A stretch of 64,000 bases of DNA from Areca catechu (taxonomy: Eukaryota > Streptophyta > Magnoliopsida > Arecales > Arecaceae): the NCBI GenBank assembly GCA_021397845.1, contig CM038047.1, positions 128,260,112 to 128,324,111 on the forward strand, written 5' to 3'. Made by a program: the position numbers and the translations under genes. A model generated the notes under the pieces. The model did no database searches. It had not been told where the DNA came from and saw only the letters and a list, made by a program, of their open reading frames with translations. Below, piece after piece: positions 41,904 through 53,608 of this stretch. How positions within the stretch are numbered: position 1 is the first letter of the stretch; the number at the start of each line of letters is the position of its first letter.

Positions 41904-43913
41904 ATGGGATCCCAAAAGTAAGTAGTCCGTCAACCTCGTCAGTCAAATCAAGAAGAAGAGTGAAGGATGAGGGCCAGACATGAGGCTAGAGCTCCTGATC
42001 AGCCTGCATGACCATTTTTTGTACCTTATAACCGGATGAGCTCAAAGACCATCATTGGGGGACGTGAGTGGACTTTACTTTTGTGGACCACCAGCACTTT
42101 AGGATTGGACAGTGGATTCGATAGGCTGGTCTGACTTCATTTTGTTGACTCAGCGAGAGATATTACCCCTGGCTTATGCGAGAGTTTTATGGATCACTCG
42201 CCCGTGGGACTGATGGATGGTTAGCACAGGTGAGTGGCTAGGATATCCCAATTTCATTAGAGATTCTGAGCAGAGTATGGGATATACCGATGACTGGATC
42301 AGTGGTGGACAGTTTGATGGACAGACTGAGTGGACTTCAGTGCATCTTCATGTCTGATATATTGCCTGAGAGAGCCATCATACCCACATCCTGACTATCT
42401 ATAGAGATGAGACTGTTGCATCATATTGTCGCCCGGATACTTCTACCGAAGACTGGATGCTTCGATTATATCACTGAGTGGGAGTTGCTAGTGATGGTCT
42501 CTTTGGTTCAATGCATGCCCGTCTGCCTTCCAATGCTTATGATTCACCAAATGACGGAGGTGTTGACTAGTCAGCGACTCTACCTACCATATGGGATGGG
42601 ATTGACTGTTTTATTCAGAGTGTACGGTGGCAGCTTTGAGAACAAGCCCTACCGCATGCTACTTCATACTGATGTGTATGACATCAGTTCATTATACCGG
42701 ATGGGCTATCATCTATTTCAAGGCCAGTGGACTCGCAGGATATCCGGTCAAGCTGAGGATAGTGCTGATGATGACGATGCTGTAGAGGAGGAGCGCATCC
42801 TCTCCGACGAGGCAGGACCTAGCTAGAGTCAGCCTGAGACTATATCACAGCCAGCAGTTGCATCTCAGAATGATCCTACTACTTTAGCACGGCCTTAGCC
42901 AACTCAGATGGAGACTCTTGATGTTTCTGATAGCTTACTGTATAGATTCAGATGCATTGAGATTGATCTATTGATTGTAAGACAGCGTCTTGACTGTTTC
43001 ATAGCTGAGACTAGAGAGAGCCATATTGGACATAGTGGTCGCATCTCAGCTATATTGACTGCACTGTCAAAACCTTCAGCGAGTACTCCAACTACTAATA
43101 CTGCACCACCTGCTCCTGCACCTGTTGATGATGTTGATGGTGATGATATTATTGGAGATATTGTTGATGATGATGATGGAGATGATGAGGAGACTGACTC
43201 TGACATATTTGATTTTCCAGATCTTACTTCAGAATCAGTAGCAGAGGTGATGGCAGACTTGTCCAGGAGTCTTGTTCATGATCCTTCTAGTTCACAGACC
43301 CAGACTCCAGTCCCATCCTCTCCTTCTAGATCAGTTGATCATGTTCCCATTCTGATTCTAACACCTATTATTGATTCTCTAGTTGTTGATACTCTAGTTG
43401 TACATTCACCCATTATTCATACACCTGTTATTATCACCCCTACTATTGATACATCGATTGCAGACTTACTAGTTCATTCTTCAGCTGATACTTCTATTCT
43501 TGATACACATATCATATCATCAGCTGATACTCCTATTTTTGACACACCGATTATTGATACTCCCACTATTTACACATCCTCACTTATCCGAGAGCTTGGA
43601 ATTTATACACATGGCTTTCAGTATCTTGACTCAGGTCCCTCTTTTGATCGCACACCACTTCTGGCTCAATGAGACTGTCGACCTGATTAGTTCTGTTCAT
43701 GCGGAGGACATTGCTTCTACCTCTACTGCTCCAGCCAGAGGTCGGATATATGCTCGTCGTAGATGATGTGGTCGTCGTACCCCTCCACGGCCGACCAGGA
43801 CCTGACTCAAAGATCTCAGATCCATATGGCCACGAGCTCGATCTTCTATTGATACAGGACCGATTGAGATCGGTTCATCTTCTGATGATACTGATGATAT
43901 GGATGAGAATTAG
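41904..43913 (+). pseudogene. SIRE-B ORF3 (extra protein, plant transposon-protein family)
   Basis: A decayed frame begins near ATG 41904. Open part 42407-42826 (MRLLHHIVARILLPK, then LPMLMIHQM and LPYGMGLTVLF) aligns with the SIRE-A ORF3 core (LLHNMVNRTFLPR, then LPYIMMIQM). This resembles the domain called putative plant transposon protein (PF20167, from memory). The next part, 42908-43672, has a coiled-coil start, an acidic stretch and repeated DTPIIDT-like units. After a frameshift near 43680 it ends in an acidic tail (IEIGSSSDDTDD) like that of SIRE-A. Many stops before 42407. It may be the counterpart of the SIRE env-like ORF; role unknown. Confidence 0.78.
43370..43600 (+). repeat. Degenerate DTPIID coding repeat in SIRE-B ORF3
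   Basis: ATTATTGATACTCC-like units of about 18-24 bp recur and encode IIDT, VVDT, IIHT and DTPI motifs. Unit boundaries are irregular. SIRE-A ORF3 lacks this stretch. Confidence 0.6.
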
Positions 43914-44633
43914 GACACTTATGTATTTTTAGATAGCTTATTTTATGCATCTATGTATGTCTTATATTTTGATTGTACAAACTCTGACGAGAAATGAAAT
44001 ATCATGTTATACTCAATGTTTGTAATCTTGAATGAATGAATGGATTTTAAATTCAATGCAATATCTTGAATATTCAACCTATTTGTCTTCCTACCCTTTT
44101 AATGATAACAAAAAGGGGGATTAGTATTATGAGATATAAGTATAAATGCAATATATTCTTGGTTATTTATATTTGTGATGTGCAAGGGATGAACAAATTT
44201 TGAAATTTATTTTTGAAAAATTGAATTGAAAATGATTACAGATTCCTTAAGAAAGGGAGAGCTATACTTTGTTTTCATTAAAAATCCCTTTAAAGTGAAT
44301 TTCATCTTAAAACCCCTCTTTAAATGTTTGAAAAGATATTTACAAACTATTTTATGGATCATCAATTCATGGGGAGCGTTGTTCATTGCTAAAATTCTCT
44401 TATAGAGTATCATGATACATGTATTCTTTGTCTTAAATGTATCCCAAAACTCTGATACTCTCAATCATCATAACAAGCTTTGACACTATTAATCTTGATA
44501 CTATTTTTATTCTGGAATATTATATCAATATTGCAAATTACATTGATACACTTAATGCATCAGTTCTATGCACTTTGATGAATTATGTCAAAAGCTTTTT
44601 AAGCAATTTATACTTAAGGGTTTTGTCATCATC
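43914..44633 (+). other. SIRE-B 3' untranslated region with an extra polypurine-like tract
   Basis: AT-rich, no coding signs. AAAAAGGGGGA at 44110-44120 resembles the real polypurine tract at 44634-44647, about 520 bp downstream. Confidence 0.7.
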
Positions 44634-44647
44634 AAAAAGGGAGAGAT
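44634..44647 (+). promoter_or_regulatory. Polypurine tract of SIRE-B
   Basis: AAAAAGGGAGAGAT immediately before TGTTGAC. A 10-bp inverted repeat, ATCATCAAAA (44628-44637) and TTTTGATGAT (44666-44675), brackets the tract-LTR junction. Confidence 0.9.
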
Positions 44648-45833
44648 TGTTGACTACATTATTGGTTTTGATGATAAGCAAAATGGTTAAGTATAAGTTG
44701 AGTACTAATGATTTCTTTGAAGAATGTTTTTATTGAAAAAGGTGCTCACAATTTTGAAGAAGCTTGTTTGTTTGAAGAAACCAAGTTTGGATGAAAAGGA
44801 TTGCTAAAAGAGGACTTGGAAACTCAATATTTGCTTGATTGGATGAATGAGTTAAGTAGAAATTTATTTCAGCTCAAGTTTAGACTTTTCTGTGAAGAAT
44901 TCAGTGAAGTGTCGACTCAAAGTGTCGACACATGACACCATTTTTCAAGTCTAATGGCTAGAAAAAGGATTTGAGGCCTTGGAAAAGTATTTATATGCTC
45001 CTAATCAAATCAAATGAACAACCATTGAATATTATTGAAGAGAATAAGAAAAGAGCATTCAAGTGAGAGCTTTAACTCCTATTCATTGAAATTCAACAAC
45101 TCTCAAGCAAAAGAAAGCCTCCAAGCATTCAAGAGCCTACAAGAGCATTGAAGATAATCCATTCTTGAGCATTCAAGAGGCTTCAACAAGTTCAAAGCAT
45201 CTCTACATCAAGCTTCTAAGAGATACCCGCTTTGTTTTAGAAAGTTTACTTTGTTCTTTACTTCAATCTTTATTTGTTGTAAGGGTTCTTGGATAGCTTA
45301 TTGTAAAACCAAGGGAGGTTATTGGTGAGCCTTTGAAAACCAATTAGGTTGGTGGTTAGCCCCCAAAACCACTTAGGTTCTTGGTTAGCCCGGAAAACCA
45401 TGGGAGGTTATTGGTTAGCCTTTGAAAATCAATTAGGTTCTTGGTTAGCCCGTAAAACCAAGTGAGGTTTTGTCTTGTTGGCCTTGTAAAACAAGTTGGG
45501 TTTTTGATTAGTGTGCCCGCAAAAGTAATCAACTACAATAGGGTGTGATTATAGTGAATTCCCAATGGGATCTTGGGGAGTGGATGTCGGTGTATTGGAT
45601 AGCACTGAACCACTATATCTCTTGGTCTTTGTGGTTGATTGATCTCTGTTTTTTATTTTTATTTATTGCTCTTTATTTTCACTGCACTTTTATTTTAGAG
45701 CATTAAAATTAAATTCTTAGTACCTTGCTTATTTATTTGTTGAATTGGATTGCATTGCATTGTTTCAAGTAAATTAATTTTAATTTTTAGAGACCCAATT
45801 CACCCTCCCTCTTGGATTGCTTACTAGGCAATA
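44648..45833 (+). repeat. 3' LTR of SIRE-B
   Basis: 1186 bp. It matches the 5' LTR but lacks about 395 bp, from just after GACACATGACACC (44940) to the segment matching 23040, so most GTGTCGACAC motifs are gone. The stem-loop array is at 45290-45530 and the two further hairpins at 45533-45606, the first one eroded. Confidence 0.94.
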
Positions 45834-47560
45834 GTAATATTTTTAAAAATGTCCAAAGTAAATCATGAAAGATTTGAGTTCCCAAAGGAACCTCCTCCGC
45901 TAACCTGCAAGGACCCATGTCAGCTTGGGTACCTAAAGAACTCCTTGATTGTGTTGCAGGAATGTCTTGCAACCCAAAAATTGAAGAAAAGATGGTATCT
46001 CGATAGTGGCTGCTCAAGATATATGACAGGTGACAAGGATCAGTTCATCCCCTAGAAATGAAAGAAGGAGGTAACCACTTTTGGAGACAATGGCTAGAAA
46101 AAAATAATCAGAATTGGTAAGATCAAGATAAACCCCTGTACTTTCATTGAAAATGTATTGCTAGTAGATAAATTGAAACACAATTTATTAAGTATTAGTC
46201 AACTTTGTGATAATGGATTCAAGGTTATCTTTGAATCATCTATGTGTATAATAACAAACTCTCTTGATTCTAATAGTAAGTTTATTGGACATTAACTTGA
46301 AAATATTTATGTGGTTGATCTTAATGATCTTGCCATCTCAGGTAGTTCTAGTTTATTTGCAATGAATGCTAAGACCAAGGAGTCTTGTTTACTATGGCAT
46401 AGACGATTAGGTCATGCTATCATGCATACTATTGCCAAGTTAATTTCCAAAAACTTAGTTAGAGGCATGCCTAAGTTTAAAGTAGATTTTGATCATGTTT
46501 GTGATGCATGCCAAATGGATAATCAAACTAGGGGGAGATTTAAATCCAAAAATATGATTTCAACTACTAGACCTCTAGAACTACTTCACATGACCTTATT
46601 TGGACCAACTAGGACTATAAGCCTAGGAGGTATGAAATATGCCCTTGTGATTGTAGATGATTTCTCTAGATTTAATGGGTTTTGTTTATTGCTCACAAAG
46701 ATGAAACCTTTAAAGTATTTCAAAACTTTCACAAAAAGATTTCAAATCAGAAAAATCTTTTAATGATTTCAATAAAAAGTAATCGCAGCACTGAATTTGA
46801 AAATAAGTTTTCGATGAATATTATACTGAAAATGGCATTGATCACAACTTCTCTGCTCCTAAGATACCACAACAAAATAGTATTGTAGAGAGGAAAATTA
46901 GGACTTTGGAAGAAATGGCCCGAACGATGTTATGTGAAGGTAATCTTCCAAGGTACTTTTGGACAGAAGCGGTGAACACTACTTGTTATATTTTAAACCA
47001 CATTTTGATCCATCCTATTTTGAAGAAAACCCCTATGAGCTTTGAAATGAAAAGAAACCCAACATCAATTATTTTCATGTATTTGGATGTAAATGCTTTG
47101 TGCTTAATAATAGTACAGATAATCTAGAAAAATTTGATGCTAAATTTGATGAAGCAATTTTCTTTGGTTATTCATTACATAGCAAAGCATATAGAGTATT
47201 TAATAAAAGGACTCTTACTGTTGAACAGTCAATGCATGTTATGTTTGATGAAACTAACCCTTCATCTTCTAAGAAAGAAGAGTGTATAGACAATGATGCA
47301 GGTACAATTCAAAAAGAGATGGAAGACATGAGCATAAAAGAAAGACCAATGGAAGAAGGAGAAGAAACGGTAAGTAAGGATCATACAGATCTACCAAGAG
47401 AATGGAGGTATGTAACTTCCCATCCTAAAGAATTAATTGTTGATGATCCTTCACAAGGCATTAGGACTAGGTCATCATATAGAACTGCACATGACCACCT
47501 AGACTTTGTATCACAAATAGAGCCTCATACCTTAGAAGAAGCTGAAAATGACCGAAACTG
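45834..47560 (+). pseudogene. SIRE-A end of gag, protease and integrase
   Basis: After SIRE-B the outer gag resumes (VPKGTSSANLQGP, AWVPKE). Protease keeps RWYLDSGCSRYMTGD (46002). Integrase has an intact zinc region (WHRRLGHAIMH, then HVCDACQ; 46395-46515), but the first catalytic aspartate is lost (HMTLFG) and the second reads KSNRSTEF. NSIVERKIRT supplies the glutamate. AVNTTCYILNH and FFGYSLHSKAYRVFN follow in shifted frames. At least four frameshifts and several stops lie within 46050-47100. Confidence 0.92.
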
Positions 47561-49042
47561 GATGATGGATATGCATGAAGAATTGAACAAGTTTGAAAGA
47601 AATAAGGTTTGGACATTAGTTAATAGACCTAAAGACCATCCAATCATAGGAACCAAATAGGTCTATAGGAACAATTTAGATGAATAAAAAAATGTCATTA
47701 GAAATAAAGCTAGATTAGTGGCTAAGGGATATAGTCAAGAAGAGGGCATTGATTTTGATGAAACATATGCACCCATAGCAAGACAAGAAGCCATTAGATT
47801 ACTTCCTGCATTTGCTTGCTACATAAATTTTAATTTTTTTCAAATTGAAGTAAAGAGTGCATTTTTGAATGGTTTTATCTCCGAATAAGTTTTTGTAGAA
47901 CAACCACCAAGTTTTGAAGATCATGTTTTTCCAAACCATGTGTTTAAACTAAATGAAGCTTTATATGATTTGAAACAATCACCTAGAGCCTAATATGATA
48001 GACTTAGCACTTTCTTGATTAAAAATATTTTTTTAAGAGAAAATGTTGATGAAACCCTTTTTATCAAAAAGAAAAATAATGATATATTAGTTGTACAAAT
48101 TTATGTTGTTGATATTTTATTTGGTGCAACTAATGAAAAGTTTTGTAAAGAATTTGCTAAGCTAATGCAGGGAGAATTTGAAATGAGCCTAATGGGTGAA
48201 CATAACTACTTTCTCGGACTTCAAGTAAAGCAAACTAAGGAATCTTTATCAACCAAGCCAAATACACCAAAAAAAAAATCAAAAAGTTTGGTATGGAGAT
48301 GAGCAAACAAATGAGCACACCCATGAGCCCATCTTGTAGATTGGACAAAGATGAAAATGGATCCAATGTTGACCAAAAGTTTTATAGAGGTATGATCGGA
48401 TCCATATTATACTTGACTGCAAGTAAACCGGATATCTTGTATAGTGTATGTATATGTGCTAGATTCCAATGTAATCCTAAAGAAACGCATATGCTTGTTG
48501 TTAAAAGAATATTGAGATATTTGAAAGGTACAAGTAATCTAGGTCTTTGGTCTTCAAAATAGTCTTCATTGAATTTAATTGGATTTTTGGATGCTGATTA
48601 TGTTGGATGTAGAATTGAAAGAAAGAGCATTAGTTACGCATGCCAATTTCTAGGGTTGAATTTAATCTCATGGCACTGCAAAAAACAAAACTCGGTAGCA
48701 CTTTCTACTACTGAGGTAGAGTATGTTGCTGCAGGGAGTTGTTGTGCACAAGTGCTTTGGATTAAACAATAGCTAGAAGATTTTGGTGTTATACAATGCA
48801 AAATTCCTATCAAGTGTGATAACACAAGTGCTATAAATTTAACCAAAAATTCTATTCAGCATTCTAGGACTAAGCATATAGAGATTAGATACCATTTTAT
48901 TAGAGATCATATTTTGAATGGTGACATTGAACTAGAATTTATCCCAACTGAAAACCAATTAGCTTACATTTTTACTAAGCCACTGAATCAAGATAGATTT
49001 GAATTACTTAAAGGAGAATTAGGGCTTTGTGACCCTTTCTAG
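47561..49042 (+). pseudogene. SIRE-A reverse transcriptase and RNase H
   Basis: RT: MHEELNKFERNKVWTLV, SQEEGIDFDETYAPIAR, VKSAFLNGF, and the catalytic box reading YVVDILFGATNE (48102), so one of the two aspartates is valine. GEHNYFLGLQVKQ follows. RNase H: GFLDADYVGC, LISWHCKKQNSVALSTTEVEYVAAG, KCDNTSAI and the terminus GELGLCDPF with TAG at 49040-49042. Stops near 47658, 47688, 47887, 47990 and 48560. Domain order is typical copia; the enzyme is dead. Confidence 0.93.
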
Positions 49043-49473
49043 ATAACCCTAACCTAATTTTCTTTAAAATTAAGGAGAAATTATCTAGAAAACCTCCTAC
49101 AACTATTCATGATTGTTGAACAACTTTCCTTGAAATTTTATTGAAGTAAATTCAAGTTTTGAATCATTTCAACTTCTATGGAAAGTTTCTATTCGAGTCG
49201 ACTCGAGTAATTTTGCTCTGGTTGAGCTGGCTCGAATATCTGATTTTTTTGCACTTGCTCTAGTTTAGCCGACTAGGTCAATCTGAAGTTTTTCCTTGCC
49301 GACTCAAATTTTTGCTTGTTCTAATTTCGCTCTAGTCGAGCCGACTCGGATGATTTTAGGGCTGAGCGAGCTGACTCGAATATCGAGATATCACTATTTT
49401 AATAGAACCAAGAAATCTATTCGTATATTTCACTCTTTCTATTCCACTCTAAACTCCTTCTACTTTACTCAGA
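49043..49473 (+). promoter_or_regulatory. Spacer before SIRE-A ORF3 with GAGCCGACTCG motifs
   Basis: At 49195-49385 lie about seven motifs such as GAGTCGACTCGAGT, GAGCCGACTCGGAT and GAGCTGACTCGAAT, the same variant as in SIRE-A U3. ORF3 starts about 90 bp downstream. A promoter or leader role is inferred only from position. Confidence 0.6.
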
Positions 49474-51003
49474 ATGTTCACCAAAACTCCAAAAATCTTT
49501 CCACGAAACCTTGATTTCCTAATTCCTAAAAATTTTGCTGATAAGGCTTCAAGGATATCTACACGGAAGATTCCTCAAGCAGCTGAATCAAGTACACCTA
49601 GTAAAGATCTGAAGGAAAAGAGAGAAAAGAGAAAAAGGTCATTTCTTGAACAGAATGAAGAAGAAACACCCACTCCAACCAGGAAATCCACTTCAATGGC
49701 CAATCGGCCTGTCACATGCAGCAGATGGATTGATTTCTCATTCTTGGAAGAATTGGAAATGAAGATTGGGAGTTGGATAGACGACCAAGGTTGGAAGTTT
49801 TTCTGCTCTTTGGATATTTTGACCTATCATTCTTTAGTAAGAACTTTCTTTGAAAATTTAGTCCTTGAAGAATACCATTTGGAATCCATGGTCAAGGGAG
49901 TTAAAGTCATTGTGGATGAAGACAAGTTGAGTAACCTGCTTCAAATGCCGACTGACGGTGCCACTGAGATTACCATAACTGACAAAGAACACACACTGAA
50001 GCTCATTTTGGAAAAATCGGATGTAAGTTCTATCAAACATGTTCAAGCAAACATGCTATCAAAGGAAATGCGGCTACTGCACAATATGGTTAATAGAACT
50101 TTTCTTCCCAGAACCAGTCATTTCTACTGGGTGAGTGAAAAGGATATGATTTTTATGGGACACCTTATTGAAGAAGAACCTCTCAACCTTCCTTACATCA
50201 TGATGATACAAATGAAAGAGGTAGCAAGAAAACTTAAAGCATGCCTACCTTACAGTATGATATTCACCTTACTGTTTGAAGATGCTGGAATTGATCTAAT
50301 TGATGAGATAGGCAAGCCTCTTCACCATTCAAACACTTATTCATTCAACTCTCTTAGAAGAATGGGATATTAACTATAAGAGGAAATCTGGATAAAGAAA
50401 ATGTTTGGTCAGAATGTTGCCACATCCTCCAATGATGACATGGATGAACCTGCTGATGTTGAAGCTAATGAATTTGGAAATAAAGATGAAGGCACATCTG
50501 AACATGCACTGATAACTCCATCTGAACTTAAAGATTTAATATATTAGAAGATGGAAACAATTTCAGATTCTTTGACAGGTCATGTAAATTCTACACTTGA
50601 TGAATTGCAAAATTTGGTTAATGCCAGCTTGCAGAAAATGAGATTAGAACAAAAGCTTCACAAGAAAAAGATGGAAAAGAAAATTTATAATTTTAAAGAG
50701 GAGATCCGAAGTATCCTACTGCACTCTCAAAAGAAAATATTCACTGCTGAGTATACTCCCTTACAGATGAACAAAGAGTCACCTGAACCTCTTGCTCAAC
50801 CATCTCCTGTTCCTTCATCTGATCCACCTTCATTCAATGCTAAACCTATTGTGACCAAGAAGAAGTCAATGACCAAGAAGACTAAGACACCTATAGCCCC
50901 AATCAGAACTAGATTTAGGGATTTAAGGTTCAAACCTTTGAAAACCAAACCCTCTAATAAGGTTATAGATATTGGCTCTTCTTCTAGTGAAGAAGAAGAA
51001 TAG
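49474..51003 (+). pseudogene. SIRE-A ORF3 (extra protein, plant transposon-protein family)
   Basis: A 510-codon frame with only three stop positions (about 50371, 50377 and 50548), otherwise intact. The N-terminus is basic (KEKREKRKRS). The core (49780-50370) contains FFENLVLEEYHLESM, VIVDEDKLSNLLQMP, LLHNMVNRTFLPR, MGHLIEEEPLNLPY and LPYSMIFTLLFEDAGIDL, resembling the putative plant transposon protein domain. A coiled-coil (50551-50740) and a basic, proline-rich part lead to the acidic tail IDIGSSSSEEEE. No signal peptide or clear membrane helix is visible, which argues against a true envelope protein. Confidence 0.82.
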
Positions 51004-51875
51004 GTTGATTAGCTAGTCTTTTGGTTGTATTAATCACATCTTTGTACTTCTGACTTCTTACAATATGTATGCTTTATTTCTTATCTTTTACAATCAAGAA
51101 ACCTTATGAATAGAAAGAAATCTAACTGAATGAATGTACTTTCTTTCACATTTTGTACTTTGTATGAAAAACTCCTAAATGAAATGAAAGGTCTTTTGAT
51201 AATTTCTACTATTGTCATGAATTATTCTTATAATCATGTAATACTTTCAATACAACTATGTTGAACTTTAATTAGAATTTCCAATTGAACTTGAGAAAGT
51301 GAAATTATCTCAAACAAATATTAAATACTTTCTCAATGTATTCTCAAAATCTAAGCTTTATTGAAAATACCTTTTTGATTGTTTGACAAAAAAGGGGAGA
51401 ATGGTATCAATAATGAGCTGTCAAGAAAATTCTAGTATCTATGTTGAGCATCCTTCCAATTATTCTTGAAGTACATAAAAAGAATGAAAAATGGAGAGCA
51501 CAAAAATGATTGTATTCAAATGAACCTAACTGTTTCAATATTTTAAAACCTACAAAAAGGGGGAGATTCTTTTAAAATTGGCTTTACCTTTAAATCCTTC
51601 TCTTGCTCTGATTGCTCTAAAATTAGTCAAAATTCTATCAAATTTTAAACTCTGATACTCCATGTGTGTGCTAATTCTGATACTATGAAGCATGCAAAGT
51701 CTAATTCTCTGATATACACAAAAGCACTAACATCAATGCTACACAATTTCATCACTAGAGCTCTGATATTTATTTATAAATATAGTTAGCTTCAATACAT
51801 GTGAATACTTACTTTCGAATACTTTTATACATGTAAGTGTAAAGAATTTTTCATGTCCAGTGTTTTGTCATCATT
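51004..51875 (+). other. SIRE-A 3' untranslated region with two extra polypurine-like tracts
   Basis: AT-rich, non-coding. AAAAAAGGGGAGA at 51388-51400 and AAAAAGGGGGAGATT at 51554-51568 repeat the sequence of the real tract at 51876. Confidence 0.75.
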
Positions 51876-51889
51876 AAAAAGGGAGAGAT
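51876..51889 (+). promoter_or_regulatory. Polypurine tract of SIRE-A
   Basis: AAAAAGGGAGAGAT before TGTTGATCCC. TCATCAT (51868-51874) can pair with ATGATGA (51910-51916), placing the tract in a loop as in SIRE-B. Confidence 0.9.
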
Positions 51890-53603
51890 TGTTGATCCCA
51901 TAATTGATTATGATGATAACCAAACATTGGCGCATGCATTTATTTTTCTAACAACTCTTCAAGTGGTTTACAAGTTTTTGTAGGATGAATTATTTGTTCA
52001 AACTTCAACTCCTACATTTATACTTCTTGTTTTGAGTTGTGTTGTAATCATATTTTGTAAAGAAGTACCCAAAGAAAAAGTAAAAAAAATCATATAAATG
52101 GGTCACTCCTATGAGTGTTGTGCTTTAAATTTATTTTGAGTTGGTTTTTATCAAAAGTTTGAGAGTGTTGGTGAGAGTATTCTTAAGTCTAATTGTAAAA
52201 ATCCTGAAGAAGTCACTCGAGCCGACCCATCCTGAAGAAGAGCTGACTCTATCTTACGGCACGCACCAAGGATTCTGGCTCGCAGCATTCGAGCCAACTC
52301 AAGTAGAACCGAGTTGACTCATCCAGAGTCCATTCACAATATTTTCGGAGAATAAGCCAAGTGAGTCAACCCCATCCAGAATGAGCCGACTCTGCTAGAA
52401 CAAATTTTCAAGACCTGAAAAAGTGAGCCAACCCGATCTGCAACAAGCCGACTCCTCCAGAGTAAAGATTTTTGATTCTGAGAAGAAGAGTTGACCCAAG
52501 TAGAAGCGAGCCGACTCCTCGAGTTCAACATTTTCAACGATGGAAGTTCGAGCCAACCCGAATGATTAAGAGCCGACTCATCCAGAGTGAAGTTTTCGCA
52601 CCCTGAGACAAAGAGCAAACCTTACTGAAGAAATGGCGACTCGACCTACTAACTCGAAGGATCCGAGCCAACTCGAGTGTCATTTCCAGGTAAACAACGG
52701 CTAGTTCCAGAATTTCTTTTTGAATGCAAAAAGGTGCTCCAACAGTCAAATATCACATCCCAATGGTCTACAATGACTAAAATTGGCTTGGAATGATGGA
52801 AGGCCATATATTTGAGGGATTTGAACTTCTTTGAAGTACGAATTAGAGAGTTTTTCGATAATCTTATGCTTTATTGAATATCCCACCTACCAACAAGGTG
52901 AAAAGCACAAGAGCATTCAAGTCAGCCTTCAAGTCTTCACCAACTCTGATTTGAAGCTTGAAGCACTTTGGAGAGAAGCTATTGAAGCTATTAAAGTGTA
53001 TTGAAGTGCATCCAAGTGGGCTTCTTTCAAGCTGCAGCAATAACTATGCAATAACAATAGTTTTGTCATTATTGTTGCATTTACTTTCAATTCATGCTTG
53101 AATTGTTTGGGTTATTGGTGAGCCCGTTTGAAAAACCAAATAGGTTCTTGGTGAGCCTTAGATAAAAATCAAGTGTTGGGTTCTTGGTGATCCCGGTAAA
53201 ACCTAGTTAGGTTCTTGGTGATCCTGTTAAAACCAAGTTGGGTTTCTTTAGTGATCCTATTTAAAACCAATGGGTGTAGGGTTTCTTTGGTGATCTTGAT
53301 AAAACCAAAGTATAGAGGTTTTGGATTATGAACCTGTAAAACAATCCTACTATATTCAGGTGTGAATATAGTGGAAATTCCAAGTGGTATCTTTGATAGT
53401 GGACGTAGGAGCTTGGTTGCTCCGAACTACTATAATCTTTGCTGTTTGTATTGCTGCTTTTATCCTTTCATTTAACTTGTGCTTTACACTCATAACCACA
53501 ACACCTTTCACTTGGATAGGTTAATTTGTAAAAGCACATATCTGCAGCAGTAAATTTTTTAAATCCCAGTTCACCCCTCTTTTAGATAGCCACTTGGGCA
53601 ACA
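51890..53603 (+). repeat. 3' LTR of SIRE-A
   Basis: 1714 bp, ending TTGGGCAACA. The motif array is at 52210-52680, the TATA box near 52804, the stem-loop array at 53105-53345 and hairpins at 53350-53371 and 53408-53423. CCAGA follows at 53604-53608. Confidence 0.95.
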
Positions 53604-53608
53604 CCAGA

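Larger units (their letters stand above)
22367..45833 (+). mobile_element. SIRE-B: SIRE/Maximus-like Ty1-copia element with ORF3, nested in SIRE-A
   Basis: LTRs are 22367-23950 and 44648-45833, starting TGTTGACT and ending AATA (a changed AACA). GTAAT duplications flank it. Without Tat-2 it is about 10.9 kb. The gene order matches SIRE-A: gag, protease, integrase, RT, RNase H, ORF3. About 15 differences separate the first ~230 bp of its LTRs by eye. Confidence 0.94.
18806..53603 (+). mobile_element. SIRE-A: SIRE/Maximus-like Ty1-copia element with ORF3
   Basis: A complete forward element with LTRs 18806-20566 and 51890-53603, beginning TGTTGA and ending AACA, and 5-bp CCAGA duplications. It contains gag, protease, integrase, RT, RNase H, an extra ORF3 and a polypurine tract. 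Without SIRE-B (22367-45838) it is about 11.3 kb. In the first ~180 bp the two LTRs differ at roughly seven positions by eye, fewer than the Angela LTRs, as the nesting order demands. Confidence 0.95.

Noticed and set aside
49474..50373. A true envelope gene, making SIRE-A an endogenous retrovirus
   Set aside because: No signal peptide, membrane-spanning helix or cleavage site is visible. The core resembles a plant transposon-protein domain instead.
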